Source: Asterella californica (taxonomy: Eukaryota; Streptophyta; Marchantiopsida; Marchantiales; Aytoniaceae). Taken from it: a stretch of DNA of 64,000 nucleotides. Position 1 is the stretch's first letter; every line of letters begins with the position of its first letter. The translations under genes and the position numbers were made by a program. Shown piece by piece: positions 11,901 through 23,045 of the stretch. Under the pieces are notes generated by a model. That model had not been told where the DNA came from. It saw only the letters and a list, made by a program, of their open reading frames with translations, and did no database searches. The stretch is from assembly GCA_036924285.1 (NCBI GenBank), contig JAYKYS010000004.1, positions 20,368,001-20,432,000 of the forward strand, in the 5' to 3' direction.

Positions 11901-13623
11901 TTGCTCCTCAGGACACACTTGAACGTAGAAGTCTGGATCACTCATATTTGATGTTCTTGTACCTGACGTTTGGGCCAGTATGTTGCCTTGCACAAGAGTG
12001 GTGGGGAGTCTTATTGACCTGGCGTGGCGCCGAAGTTCGGTTAATGTGGTTGCATCCTGTTGTCTATTGGATGGATTGGCTCTCATATTGGGGTATTGGG
12101 GTATCCACCTGGAAAAGGGACACTGAGGACTACCAGTATCACTTTGATTACTCGTATGGCTCAGTTTATGCTCTCGTTTCATATTTTCAGTAAACGAGAG
12201 GATACCCGTTCGCGGCTGTTTGTTCGTTCTTAGATTTTTCCTCGTGCTCTCTTTGAATCAGGGTGAGAAAACACAGTTTGAGTTTGACTTGCACTCTGAG
12301 ACCTCTTGCCTACTCGTCGTAGTTAGAATCATACGGTGGAAAGGTTTGACAAACGACGAAAGCTCTACTAATAATTTAATGCTGACCACGGTGCAACCAC
12401 TCCCTAAGTTTATGCTAAGGGAGTGGATGCACCGTGGTAAGCATTGTTATTTGTTTGTCCATTAAGCGTAACCGTAACCGTTTGTTAAGTCTATATTAAG
12501 CTCTGCTGTAGCAGTTTTAAAGGTTAACCTAATCTTCTTTCGTCACGTTGTAATTGCAGTGTTGGGGGCCTCTTGCGGAGCAGGTGGAGAGCGTGTTAAA
12601 GAGTTTTCCAGAGTTGCAATTAACTCTAGGCCGCAAAGTAAGCATCATTTGAAGTTGTGTAAGTCTGCCAGCGATGGGGCCAAAGTTCTCACGGCATTTT
12701 CATGTTGTACATTTGACATTAATCACCTATTCGTAATCTCAAATTTCAGGTTTTGGAAATTCGTCCAGCAATAGAGTGGGACAAGGGAAAAGCTGTGGAG
12801 TTTCTGTTGAAGTCACTAGGTGAGTCTTACGACAGCGCAAAGCTCCGCGGTTTCTTGCAGGGTACTTGTATCATGATGGTTCTCAGGCGGCCCGAGGGTG
12901 TGGCAGATAGTTCGGTTGTCGGTAGTTTTGAGAGGAGTTATCTAGTCAGTATATTTGAGAGGGGATGTTAATGTCGCTGACAAAACTGGCGTTTCATCGT
13001 GCAGGATTGGGGGAAGTTTCTGACGTTCTACCTGTGTATCTAGGAGACGACCGAACAGATGAAGATGCATTTATGGTATACTTTCTGTATTACTACGTGG
13101 AATCGCGTACAAACTGACCTGGGTTGGTACTGATGTTGTTGCCGTTAAGCTTCAGAGTTTGTATGGGTGTTCCAGTAATCAGGAGAGTGACATCAACATG
13201 CATCAACTTTTGAGTCGGAATAGAAGAGGTCATCGAGATTACCGTTAGGGTTCGACCTCTACAAAGTAAATAGGTCACTCCTCGGACTTATGTTGGATCG
13301 TTTGTATCTGCCAACTCTCAGGCTTTGAATGATCGAGGCAAGGCCTACAGTATTCTGGTGTCAACCGTCGCCAAAAGCACGAATGCTTTGTACTCCCTCC
13401 GGGATCCTAGTGAGGTAGTCCATCCAGTTTGTGGTTTATGAATTTTCATCCGTCGGGCTCTACGTACATAGACAATGCTCATTTGGCTCCGGTGACGATA
13501 CCAGCCGTTCGACTCTGATCCAAGTTTTGGGCTAATGTACAGGTAATGATTTTCTTACAGACGCTCGTAAGCTGGCGAGAGAGGCAAATACAGAGTCTTA
13601 GTGAACTTAACGATGAGTGGTAA
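8903..13623 (+). CDS. TPP: Trehalose-6-phosphate phosphatase (plant TPP type, HAD superfamily)
   Basis: Removes the phosphate from trehalose-6-phosphate to give trehalose, the second step of trehalose synthesis, and so sets the level of the sugar signal T6P. Proposed exons: 8903-9253, 9353-9493, 9713-9784, 10507-10629, 10766-10822, 10924-11025, 12560-12637, 12750-12819, 13005-13075, 13322-13414, 13543-13623. All junctions are GT-AG and the frame closes, giving 412 residues. Visible motifs: [11 protein letters not shown] motif I DYDGT (residue 144), where the first Asp is the nucleophile; PTAIISGR (motif II); [13 protein letters not shown]; the Lys-containing GKAVEFLL; and [10 protein letters not shown] (motif IV). 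The first 120 residues are Ser/Pro-rich and unconserved, as usual for plant TPPs. The ATG at 8903 (GCATGGCG context) is the first in frame. All key residues are present, so the gene looks intact. The 99-base intron 9254-9352 is in frame; if retained the product is 445 residues. Confidence 0.93.
11324..11387. repeat. Hairpin-forming inverted repeat in phosphatase intron
   Basis: Left arm 11324-11348 and right arm 11365-11387 are complementary except for a 2-base insertion in the left arm, with a 16-base loop. Arms begin GCTCTGAG and end GAAAGGGC. It lies in the longest intron (11026-12559) and has no coding role. It may be a tiny foldback element. Confidence 0.8.
12385..12438. repeat. Second hairpin in the same phosphatase intron
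   Basis: Arms of 23 bases (ACCACGGTGCA... and ...TGCACCGTGGT) pair at about 21 positions around an 8-base spacer. It sits about 1 kb downstream of the first hairpin in intron 11026-12559. The stem would be stable in the pre-mRNA. Confidence 0.8.
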
Positions 13624-14712
13624 GTAGTACGACGACTTCAGTGGCCAGTGATAATAACTGGTCCAGAGCTAGCTTGAAACTGCCCCTTTTGAAGAAATGG
13701 GGTGCGACATGTATCGAAGGTGGATGTAACTCGTCCCCTTGTCTTCCATGTGGTTATATCCAGATAGCGCACCTTTGTAAAATGTGTGAGCTCTGTAGCC
13801 CCTCAGCTTTTTACATCGCTTTTAAGGGTGTCCAGGAGGTCACAAATAGACAGTAGGCTCTTGTAGTCTTTTTACCTAATTTCTAGGATTAAAAGTGTAC
13901 ATTGGGTAGTCAAATAGTCTACCGTGGCTACCATCCATCTTCCATTTGTAAAAGGGTAAAAAGAGTAGGAAGTGACCGTAGATAATCCCCGTGTTGAAAG
14001 TCTGATACTTGGAGATGGTCGGCTCAATCTACATCATTTCCGAAATGTCCCTGTCAAAATCGGTGATTCTGAGTCATTTGATGAGGAATAAACTTCCGCG
14101 TGCGGGTGAAGGCCGTGACAGTTCACGACTTTGGTCCGTGGTTGCCCTTTACTTGAGCATATGGCGTTATTTATTTGCCCATCGGCTTGTCGTGCATCCC
14201 ATTCATGCTCGTCTTCGGACTGTTAAAGAAAGCTTCCGCAAGCAAATAAATCACCCTTTTCGGGAAGTACACTTATAATATTATCCAATTACGCATACCA
14301 TTTAATTGATGACCTTGACAAATCCTTGTCGTACCCTTTCACGAGAAAGTTCACTCGTAATTAAGAAAAATACCGTGATTATAAAGGAAATTGAGAAAGA
14401 CAAAAAAATATGTTTGAGAAAGTCGGAACACTATATTCTATATAATAGGAGAAAAGACTAATGTATCAGAAATTGGCGATACAAAAAACATCCAACAACT
14501 AATTTATGCGCACGTTGAAAACTGATGAGCAGTACGGTAAACTGCTGTCAGCTTGAAATCTGCCCAGCCTACTCACTCCTTACATATTCACCACGCGGCA
14601 TTTCCTAGCGGTCTCTTGTTACATTTCACGAGTCTGTTCTTTCAGTCCTGAGACAATTCGCCGCTCTCCAGGCAATGGGCTTGCATGTTACATGAACCAA
14701 GCAGCGTAACTG
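13624..14712. other. Downstream of phosphatase; no gene seen
   Basis: Presumed 3' untranslated region of the phosphatase followed by AT-rich intergenic DNA. The short open frames show no recognisable domain. No clear polyadenylation signal could be chosen. Confidence 0.45.
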
Positions 14713-14912
14713 TTACAGGCCAAGTGCGAACGCAGCCACGTAGGGTGTGGGCTGAGCGATGGTAATACCACCTAACTTAAAACTGTGTCGGACGCGGAGA
14801 GTTTCGCCTTGTGAAACACGAGCTTTACGGACTTCGGCTTTTACATCGAGCACCCGTTCGGAGATAACGCGAAACGCTGAACGCGGAGGACTAAAGCGTG
14901 CAACCGTAATCC
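14713..14912 (-). pseudogene. Orphan coding-like exon of unknown protein
   Basis: On the minus strand, after an acceptor-like GGACAG at 14918-14913, about 66 codons run open to a stop at 14713. The peptide has protein-like, non-repetitive wording: ITVARFSPPRSAFRV, then RVLDVKAEVRKARVSQGETLR, then FKLGGITIAQPTPY. The alternation of charged and hydrophobic residues would suit beta strands. It is GC-richer than its surroundings. No upstream exon is evident in the AT-rich DNA beyond 15100. It may be the last exon of a gene whose other exons I cannot see, or a captured gene fragment. I do not recognise the family. Confidence 0.35.
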
Positions 14913-16188
14913 CTGTCCGCATCGGCAGGGCAGGAAGTCTCCAGGCACAGCTCGTCCTTTCAGTTCCCGAACCAGAAGATGAAACGCCGGAACCTGGAAA
15001 TGCACTTTTGGCTCACAAAAAGTGTGAAGGGTATAAAAGCCGTCATCAAGTCGCATTTTACCGCACAACTCTGCGGAGCACTAGATTAAACTGATACATT
15101 TCTGCTATTCCAGGGGCCTTCGTACCCCCCACCGGAGCTTTGACTTCGGTAATGGATGGTGTCCATTATCTATCCAGCCACAACTCTTTGCACTGCACAT
15201 CAGATACTTTTTACTCTACCGCTATTGAGCAAGAAGTAATTTCAGAAGAATAGTGAAGGAAAAGTGAGAAGCCATCTGGTAGCGACATATGAGAATACAA
15301 CAGCGGAGAGTAGCAGAGGATGAAACTATGTGAGACAGTTGAGTTGAAATTAATAAAATACAAATTAGTATTAAAACAATTGCAGCAGCAGAAAACCCAA
15401 TATTACAACCGGCCAAACTTCCCTGATATTCACTTTCAAACAAATATATGAGAACTGAGGTTTTATTTGATTTATGTTTTCTTTTTTCTAATATTGGCTC
15501 TACAACAGACAACTTCAGCAAATATGTTTCGCAACGGTATTAAACGCCCTTCAACAGATCCGTAAACCCTTTAGGGCACTCAGAGCTTCACCTTCACAGA
15601 ATATAAATAACATTAAATATTTACAGTTTAATCGATATAAAATTAAATAAAATAATTTTAATTCAATTAAAAATATTTCTGTAAGCTTTCCAGTGACACC
15701 AAAAACCCCGTAACCGATATGTGTATCATGAAGTTATTTACATTGAAAATAATCTGAAAATATATTTTCAAAAAGAGAAGAAAAAAAACCCTATGCAAAC
15801 ACAGAATATGTTTTTACAGACTTGTTTTATAAATATTTCTTAACCAAATGTCTCCCTAGCGCTATAAGCCTCTCATCCCAAACTTGGAAATAACTCCTTC
15901 TGAATACCCTTCTGCTAGGAAAGCTTTCGCTCCCTGGAAAGTCTTTTGGGCTAAACTTGAGCCAAACTTTTAGCATAGCTATGTGTAGATTGTGAAAGCC
16001 AAAAAGCAGTGGGTGAATTTCTATTGTGTAATGAATCGGAGTGACTCATTCGGAAAACGCAAAGAGAAAGGAAGGGAATAGATTCATATAAATCGCTGAC
16101 GCATATCCCTGCAATTCCATTGCGAGCATAGCAATTTGTTTATTTTTTCTTGAAGTGTTTTCTTTTTTGCTAAAGATGGTTCACAAAG

Positions 16189-16712
16189 GATCATTTAGGA
16201 GTTTGGGTGAATATGCATACAAAATGTACTTCTGACGGAGAAGAAGAAGATAAACATTTAAATAGATAACAAAATTATCATCAGCAATTGGCTGACAACT
16301 ACCTAAAAACAAACATTCAGTGAAAAATACAATTTACTAAATTGCAGAATTACGGAGAAGAGTGCTCGACTAGGTTTGCAAACATTTTTTAAATTGTGAT
16401 AAAATTTTCGAAATTTAAAGTAGTAAATTTAAATCACTAAAATTAAACTCACCTGGTTATCTTCATTACACATGGTCACTTGAGTTACACAAAACCCATA
16501 ATTAACGCATGCAGAAGCTCTTTCTAGTACAAAGACCTCTGCGTTCCATGAGTAAAACTATTCTTAATTTCTAAACTTTTATTTATAATCTAACCCTTCT
16601 AATAGAAAGGTTTAAGACATAAATCAAAGCTCTTTGTATATTCTTCTTCCGAACTTGAAAAGGATGAATATGCATGCAACTTGAAGATGATCATTTAGGA
16701 GTTTTGGGTGAA
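16189..16712. repeat. Paired copies of a GATCATTTAGGAGTTT...GGGTGAA motif
   Basis: GATCATTTAGGAGTTTGGGTGAA-like sequence occurs at 16189-16210 and, with one extra T, at 16688-16712. Each lies next to an ATATGCAT motif (16211 and 16669). This suggests two diverged copies of one small element about 500 bases apart. Confidence 0.6.
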
Positions 16713-17428
16713 AACGTCTATTATCATATACAACAAGATCAGCCAAATGAAAGAAGCTAATCACTAGAATGGTACGTTATGTTCAAAAACACATTCAATG
16801 GTTTATCATAGAGGAAAATTCAGAATGGCTAACAAGTTTCTATAACCTCATTGTTCTTAGATAAATATAACTTTCTTAGTACTGTAAGTTGACTTTATAT
16901 GCACATTTAGGAATTTACAATGTGTCATTTGCAAAAAAATAAACGAAACACAAATATAAGTGGATCAGTTTTCAGTGCATTATAAGAGGATGTGCAATAC
17001 AAAAGTTGCATTAAAGCCAAGTTTGAATGTACCAGAAATAACCTAGATCATTGACGATTTTCATATACATATAGAGTTTTTATCTTGTTGAATTCTCAAG
17101 AAAACACTTATAATTCAAATCGAGTTATCCAAGGTTATCCGAGAATGAGAGAGGAGGGAAATGATTAATATGCATGCAAGATCGACTTCTGAGAACTTCT
17201 GCTCACTTGCTGTTATTGGGACTTATATAAATATTAAATACAAATCTTATTCTAAATTGATAAAAAATCAAAATATTTTATAAATAATATATCTATTAAC
17301 CAAACTTGGAAATGCGAGACAACCCGGATATAAACCATAAGAGAAGCACGAGCAAACACGCTCCACCAATGTACATATGCGAGCTGCTAATCGCCATTCA
17401 AACACTTTTAATGAAAAGTTTAATATAT

Positions 17429-17469
17429 TATCTAACCTTTCCCAACTGAATGTTGAGAAAGGTTAGATA
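17429..17469. repeat. Perfect 13-bp inverted repeat, TAACC type
   Basis: Arms TATCTAACCTTTC (17429-17441) and GAAAGGTTAGATA (17457-17469) are perfect complements around a 15-base loop. It belongs to the group of AATTTAT/CTAACC foldbacks seen also at 18167, 54225 and 58209. Confidence 0.85.
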
Positions 17470-18118
17470 AACCTTGCATGTTAGTTACGCAAGTTACGCA
17501 AGGAAGTTAGACTTTTAGTGATTAGGATCCGTTCTCAACTCAACACCGTCCATGTCCAGTAACTCTAGTAACTCGAGGTAGGTGAAATCGAGACCTGATG
17601 TCGGTTGTGACGTGACCAGTCCCGTTCGGTTGTGGTCAAGGTGTTGTATGAGGATGTTGACCACGTGCAAGAACAACCACTATTATGTTCCAACCTCTTA
17701 TTGCTGCTCCTTGGGCAGTTCGGCAGTACTGACAGAAAAGATTCTAAGTCCAAAGAGCTCTACAACAATCTGGATAATATGTAGATGAGACTTGGTTAAT
17801 GTCACTTAGGAAACACGAAACCCAACATGACTGTTGGAAAGTTCACTATCCTAATAATAAGCCTATATTATGTGCTGCAGAGCTATGACTTACGTGGATG
17901 GGATTTGTGTCTATCTGAAAATACCATTCAGATAGATCAACTTCGATAAGTTTGCTAACATTCGGTATTTTCTAATTTTTTTTCTTGAGTCTTGCACAGC
18001 AGATTAGACTGGAATGTAGACACAGATTTTTATCTTTGACCAACGCTTTTTATGATATCGTAAGTGGGTCAGGTTCATGTTAAACATTCAGCTTTACAAA
18101 ACCCCCCATTACACTTTG

Positions 18119-18208
18119 CATGCACACTCTTCCATCTTCGGAAGAGGGGAATCATTCAAAGCGGTTGAATTTATCACCTAACCCTTGGAAAGGTTAGGTG
18201 ATAAATTC
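18119..18208. repeat. Twin foldbacks: CTCTTCC and CCTAACC hairpins
   Basis: After a GCATGCACA motif, CTCTTCCATCTTCGGAAGAG (18127-18146) folds on itself. Then GAATTTATCACCTAACC (18167-18183) pairs perfectly over 17 bases with 18192-18208 around an 8-base loop. One extra half-arm (AGATTAGGTGATAAAT) follows at about 18216. The same pair of hairpins in tandem recurs at 54175-54270. Confidence 0.85.
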
Positions 18209-18415
18209 ACGTTGGAAAGATTAGGTGATAAATATAATCTATAACAAAAAGTATATTTTCCAGGAAGAAAGGCTGGTATTATGGTTCTTCGAGCGTGCTT
18301 ACATTGCTTATAGGTTTTCTATGGCAGTTCCGGCATGCACATTGTATATAATAGTTTTATTTTGACTTAGTATATACTTGTTATATAATATTGATAGAAT
18401 TAAAACTAATAATTC

Positions 18416-18441
18416 ATGTTATTCATTAACATGAATAACAT
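18416..18441. repeat. Perfect 11-bp AT-rich inverted repeat
   Basis: ATGTTATTCAT and ATGAATAACAT flank a TAAC loop. Short and AT-rich, so weak on its own, but exact. Confidence 0.7.
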
Positions 18442-18735
18442 TAATTTATATGACCCAGAGGAGATAAGATCTCACTTCCGACTTCTCACTCCGATGCATT
18501 TGCACCAATAGACCCTACTCTGATTCTGATCTGGTCGACTCTCTTCGGGCCCTCGTTCCTTTATTCTCTAATGTTGACTTGCATGAACTGGAATAAGAAG
18601 GACAATGAACTCACGCAAACGAAGAGTCTGACAAATGGACCACGGCGACTAGCAAGACTCCCACTTTTCTCTTCTTTTTAGTTGATTTACAAATTTAAAG
18701 TCTTTTCAGAATAAACGGAATAGAAATAAGTACTT

Positions 18736-19125
18736 CGATGGTTCTCTAAGCGCTATCCCTCCTCTTTGCCTTCATAATGGCAAGTTGGTGGAACTCGGGC
18801 AAGGGGAAAGAGCACTATACCAGTATAATCAAGTTTTGTGCGAGTTATGTCAATCGACGGTGTATAGTGTTTGCTTTGTTTCCCTTCGAGCCGTTAGTTG
18901 TTTGGCCCTTCGGGTCCTTCTTTCCCTTGTAAGGTTTGATAGGGTCTTTCCATCCGTTGGCTCTTCAATGTCTTCATTGTTTCGCGTGTTTCCTTGTTTG
19001 CAGACCACTTGATTAAGGTGATTGATGTCCTTCTGTGTGCGACCGCACACCGCAGACTTAAGGTACTTGGTGAAACTGCGCAAACACTTAGCTCGTGAGT
19101 GGTCACTCGTCATTAAGAAAACTAA
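18736..19125 (+). repeat. Dispersed repeat R1, copy A
   Basis: Shares ordered blocks with 30640-31085: CTAAGCGCT then CTTTGCCTTCATAATGGC, then AACTCGGGCA, then a GACCGC...CGGACTTAA-type block, and a CATTAAGA...GAGG tail. Its middle (18892-18992, CCCTTCGGGTCC through GCGTGTTT) matches 53019-53112. It is GC-richer than the surroundings and non-coding, and is probably a solo LTR or another non-autonomous element. Confidence 0.65.
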
Positions 19126-21260
19126 GAGGATAGGTAACACGGAAAGATGGTTGCTCCAAGTTTCGAGCCAAGTCTTTGTAATGACATCCTTAGTCTACCA
19201 CGTTTGGTCCCTTGGGTCACAGTTTGGTCACGGTTGGTGGTGACGGTTGGTGGTTTACCTCAAGTTTAGTTTATGTTAAACAGAAAGACGTTTATAATTC
19301 TCAAAGTAAAGTGACACAGTCTTAGCAATTTAGTATAAAATATTCAGTGAAATATTATATTTTTATATGGGGTGTTTTCTCGAGTTATATTACAGGCGTG
19401 GGGCATAGTATACCACCCAGCGAGGTCTAATACAGTAGAGAGATTATACGATACTGTATAGTGTATCCATACTTGGTGGACTTCGAATTCCAAAGAGATT
19501 TGCATGGAAAAAGTCACACACGTATGAAGTTAATATAAACAAATCTATTTTCCTTAGGACGAGATAATATCTCAAATGCCAGTCAAGGAGTCGGACAAGG
19601 ACGTGGAGAACGGTGCGAGACGGGCACGTAGCCCGTCAACCTGCACCATTGCCTCCGAGGGCTGGTGGAGGGAGCCTCCCTGAGAGGCTGACGACGCGGG
19701 CTTTTATTCCTCCACATGTAGGTTAGGGACAGGCTAGCCTTTGTTGCTTTTAGTGACCAGATCTACTGTCACTATTCGCTTTTCTATCCGATCATGACGA
19801 GGGACGTAAAAGGACGTGTCCCCTTACGTCACGCCCAACTCACCCAGTCATATAGCTTACGTAGTATTGATGGTCATCCACGGTGATGGGGACCGGCGTA
19901 CAATAGGGGATATTATACGCTGTCCAACAAGCCGACGACGCGGACTATACTTTAGACCCTCGGGTTTTCGCTAAATTGCCGTCGAGCAAAAGAGAATAGG
20001 CAGCTAGGAACCTTTTGTCTCTTACACCCACTTTAAATAGAATACTTTTGTATCTCCCTGGATATTTTGAACAGTTGATGTGGGACAAACACCCGGAAGA
20101 TGACAAACATGGAAAGTATAGTTTGTCGTTTTCTGTTTCACCTCACATGCATTGTCAGTACTTTTGTTCCCTTGTGTCAATTCTCCTGTACCTCGTCAGT
20201 CCATCGCTCAGCACTCGTTATCCTTTTACTTGGGGCGTGTAATCTGCGAGGAAATCCAGTATACTGCTATAAAATAAACTTATTATATAAATACAAGCAT
20301 ATAATTGAAAATATTATAATTAAATATTAAATATTATAATTTCACTGTTTCTTAGTTTCATCTTCAACTGATGAACAATGAAACTGGTTTAAAAATATAG
20401 CATGAAATGTTATAAGTAATAACTGCTCTGAGCATCATCAAAGGGGATAATAAAAGCAGATAACCTTCATGGAAAGAAAAACTGTAAATCAAAAACATAT
20501 TTTCAGTAACTTTATCAGTGTCACTATGAATATGACAAACAGCAGCGATGTAGTAAAAACATTTTCACAAGCTGTTGGTGGAGCCTGACACGACGACTGG
20601 TGTCGGAAGGATATTTGGAAAAAGTATAACTGATTTCGTACACAGGAGGAGTGAAGCTGCAGTAAGAAATATTTACTAAATTTAGTTCACCAAATTTAAC
20701 TTACTAAAATTAACAATATATAAATAAATATTATTTATAAATAGTTACTCTTACGATCATAAAACCTATAGGTGATGGATGTGAAACGCTTAACTTCTTA
20801 GCATAATAACAGTAGTCATGAATATATATATATGTTTATTTACTATTTAAATTTCTAAAAGATAAAAGATAACATATTTCTCTTTTTCTGAAATTGGAAA
20901 AGATGAATATGCAAAGAAGACTCCTTTCATGAACTTTATGTGAATTCCAAGGTGAGTTGGCTAGTGAGTCCTCTAATTTAATTTATTTTTATTATTTTTA
21001 CAATGACTAAAAAATGAGTCCTCTATTTAATTAGAACTATAAATAAACGCTGAACCTCGTAGTAGCATCTATACGCATCACCTTGTTAAAGTAATTTTTC
21101 ATCAAGTCTACGAAGAAAGTGATGTTCAAAGTCATACCTTTTAATCATTCATAGCCCTACTTGCTAGAACACGCTAAGTGTAACACAATGGAGTAATATG
21201 GAGCAATCTCAAATTACCAAATTCATTAAATAGATATATACATATGTGGAAGGAAAATAT
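19126..21260. other. Mixed intergenic segment with a GC-rich island
   Basis: AT-rich DNA interrupted by a GC-rich island at about 19560-19960. The island has a small foldback (GACGGGCACGTAGCCCGTC, 19619-19637) and two similar GACGACGCGG phrases (about 19688 and 19932). No open frame there has recognisable motifs; it may be a repeat fragment. An 8-base-arm foldback lies near 20366-20397. Confidence 0.45.
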
Positions 21261-21342
21261 TTCAGACTTCAAAACTTTATCACCCATACTTAATCTTAAG
21301 GCTATTACATTAAATATGGGTGATAGAGTTTTGAAGTCTGAA
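21261..21342. repeat. Long hairpin, 33-base arms
   Basis: Left arm 21261-21293 and right arm 21310-21342 pair at 31 of 33 positions, and both exceptions would be G-U pairs in RNA. The loop is 16 bases. Arms start TTCAGACTTCAAAACT and end CCCATAYTTAA. There is no coding sequence around it. It is the longest foldback in the window and of a size suited to a small-RNA precursor or a minimal foldback transposon. Confidence 0.9.
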
Positions 21343-21484
21343 GTTAATCTTTTGCAGTTTTAAAACAGTAACAGATTAGTAAGTTATATCGCTTCAGAAA
21401 AAGATGTAAACATTATCTTGGTAGTATTTCAATCTAGCATGTACGTTTGATAGTATTTATCTGATTTTATTTTAAAATTTGAAA

Positions 21485-21520
21485 TATATAGATATAGATA
21501 TATATATATATATATATATA
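21485..21520. repeat. TA microsatellite
   Basis: A GATATA/TATA run of about 36 bases. Similar shorter TA runs occur near 20822 and 22885. Confidence 0.9.
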
Positions 21521-21599
21521 CACTCACATCAGCATTCTAAACACTTCGTTTATGTTACCAAAAGTGTGAAGTTTCCTGTAATACATTTTAATCGATACC

Positions 21600-23040
21600 G
21601 CTTTTCTCTTCAAGCTAAATAGACAAATTACTTTTTTCATTGGTCAGTTATCTCCATCTTTCAAATATTCCATATATTTTAGCTTTGCCAGGCTTATTGT
21701 AGTAAGTCAGAAACAATCAGATAGTTTATCTAGTTCTTTGTGTTAGTCTCGAAATTAACATGTTCAAGTTTTTTAACATTCACCTACTGCTAGAATTTTC
21801 TACTTTCTTACGTAAGTTCAGCATCTTCGTGATCTTTCATATGGATGCTCCATGGAAACTGCAACAACTAAGCAAAAAGTAGTAGAGAGAGAGAACCGAA
21901 TAAACATGTTCAACCACCTTTGGGGAACTTTTGCTCGGCTTGAAAAGACATATATTGAATGTTAATATACACTGGAGATGCAAGAAGATCCCGACATAAC
22001 CCATGAAAAAATGAAGAGAAATGCACTTTCGAGAGTATAAAAACGAGAACCTATTAACCAAGATATATTAATTCAACCAAATAAATAAATATTTTGAACG
22101 AGAAATATTAATAAATAATAAATTAAACCCTTGCATATCTGCCTCCTCCATCATAAGACGGAGGAGATGAAGATATATGCACGGGTGGCTCACTTGTGAG
22201 AATAAGAGGAAAAGTATACAATAGGAGTGAATCTGATTCAAGAGATTTGCTTGTCCAGCACCCATTACGAACATTCCTTTTGTCTCTTAACACCATAGTC
22301 AAAAAGATGCTTTGATAGCACTTGCTTGACCTCTCTTTTCCTGCTATTTTTTTATTCTATGAAGAAAGAAAACATCCAATGGTTAGAATCTTGCAATCAA
22401 GATGAAAGTTTTACTGTCTTTCATATTTTATGTTATAGAGAAGGTCGTCATCGATCTGTTCATGTTCATTACAAAAACCTCCCATTGACATTACAGGAAT
22501 TTGTGGCAATGGTGCTAGGAAAGCAAGAGTGTGGCAATGGTGCTGGACAAGCAAATCCCACCAACTTTTCCACTCTATTCTTGCCCCTATATATTGAACA
22601 AAAAGTCAACATAATGCATATATATCCACTGCCTCTCCAATATTTTTCTAATCAAGTTAGTCTATATAATTATAAAATTTTGGTGACAACATATATTTAA
22701 CCTTTATCCAAAGAACTTATTCTGGCCCATAAGTTTACGTCATCTTTTTCTTCTCTTTTTTCCTTCCACGCTTGACCTCTTCTATCTAGACAGCACAAAC
22801 TCCAAGTTGCATGCATATTTTAACTTCTTTTGTGAAAAGTGAAATATGGACAAAAGACTGGTATCAATCTACGGAATTTTTTATTTATATATATATATGG
22901 CCACCTACACTTACAAGTAACGAGTGCACTAAAACCTCAAAGAAGTAAATAGTTAGAAAAAGAGAGGAGTTAATATTCGTTACGATTGTGTAGTTTTTTA
23001 TTACCGTGCAATAGCTCGATGGATACAAGTAGTGGTTCTC
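21600..23040. other. AT-rich intergenic block
   Basis: No recognisable gene. It contains the CTCCTCC hairpin at 22132-22181 and a GCATGCATATTTTAACTTC motif copy at 22808-22826. A TGGCAATGGTGCTRGRMAAGCAA phrase is repeated in tandem at about 22504 and 22531. Confidence 0.45.
22132..22181. repeat. TGCATAT / CTCCTCC hairpin
   Basis: The outer arms TGCATAT...ATATGCA and inner arms CTCCTCC...GGAGGAG give an interrupted stem. Its right flank reads GCACGGGTGGCTCAC, whose complement matches GTGAGCACCCGTGCA at 54133-54147. It is a member of the dispersed hairpin family. Confidence 0.75.
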
Positions 23041-23045
23041 AATCT

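Larger units (their letters stand above)
15100..18730. other. AT-rich gene-poor block with hairpins
   Basis: Strongly AT-rich DNA without recognisable genes. It holds several small foldbacks listed separately (17429-17469, 18167-18208, 18416-18441), a short one at 15150-15162 (TAATGGATGGTGTCCATTA), and several copies of a GAATATGCATGCA motif (near 16207, 16664 and 17166). The last two of these, or the phrase GATCATTTAGGAGTTT, recur close together. Confidence 0.55.
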
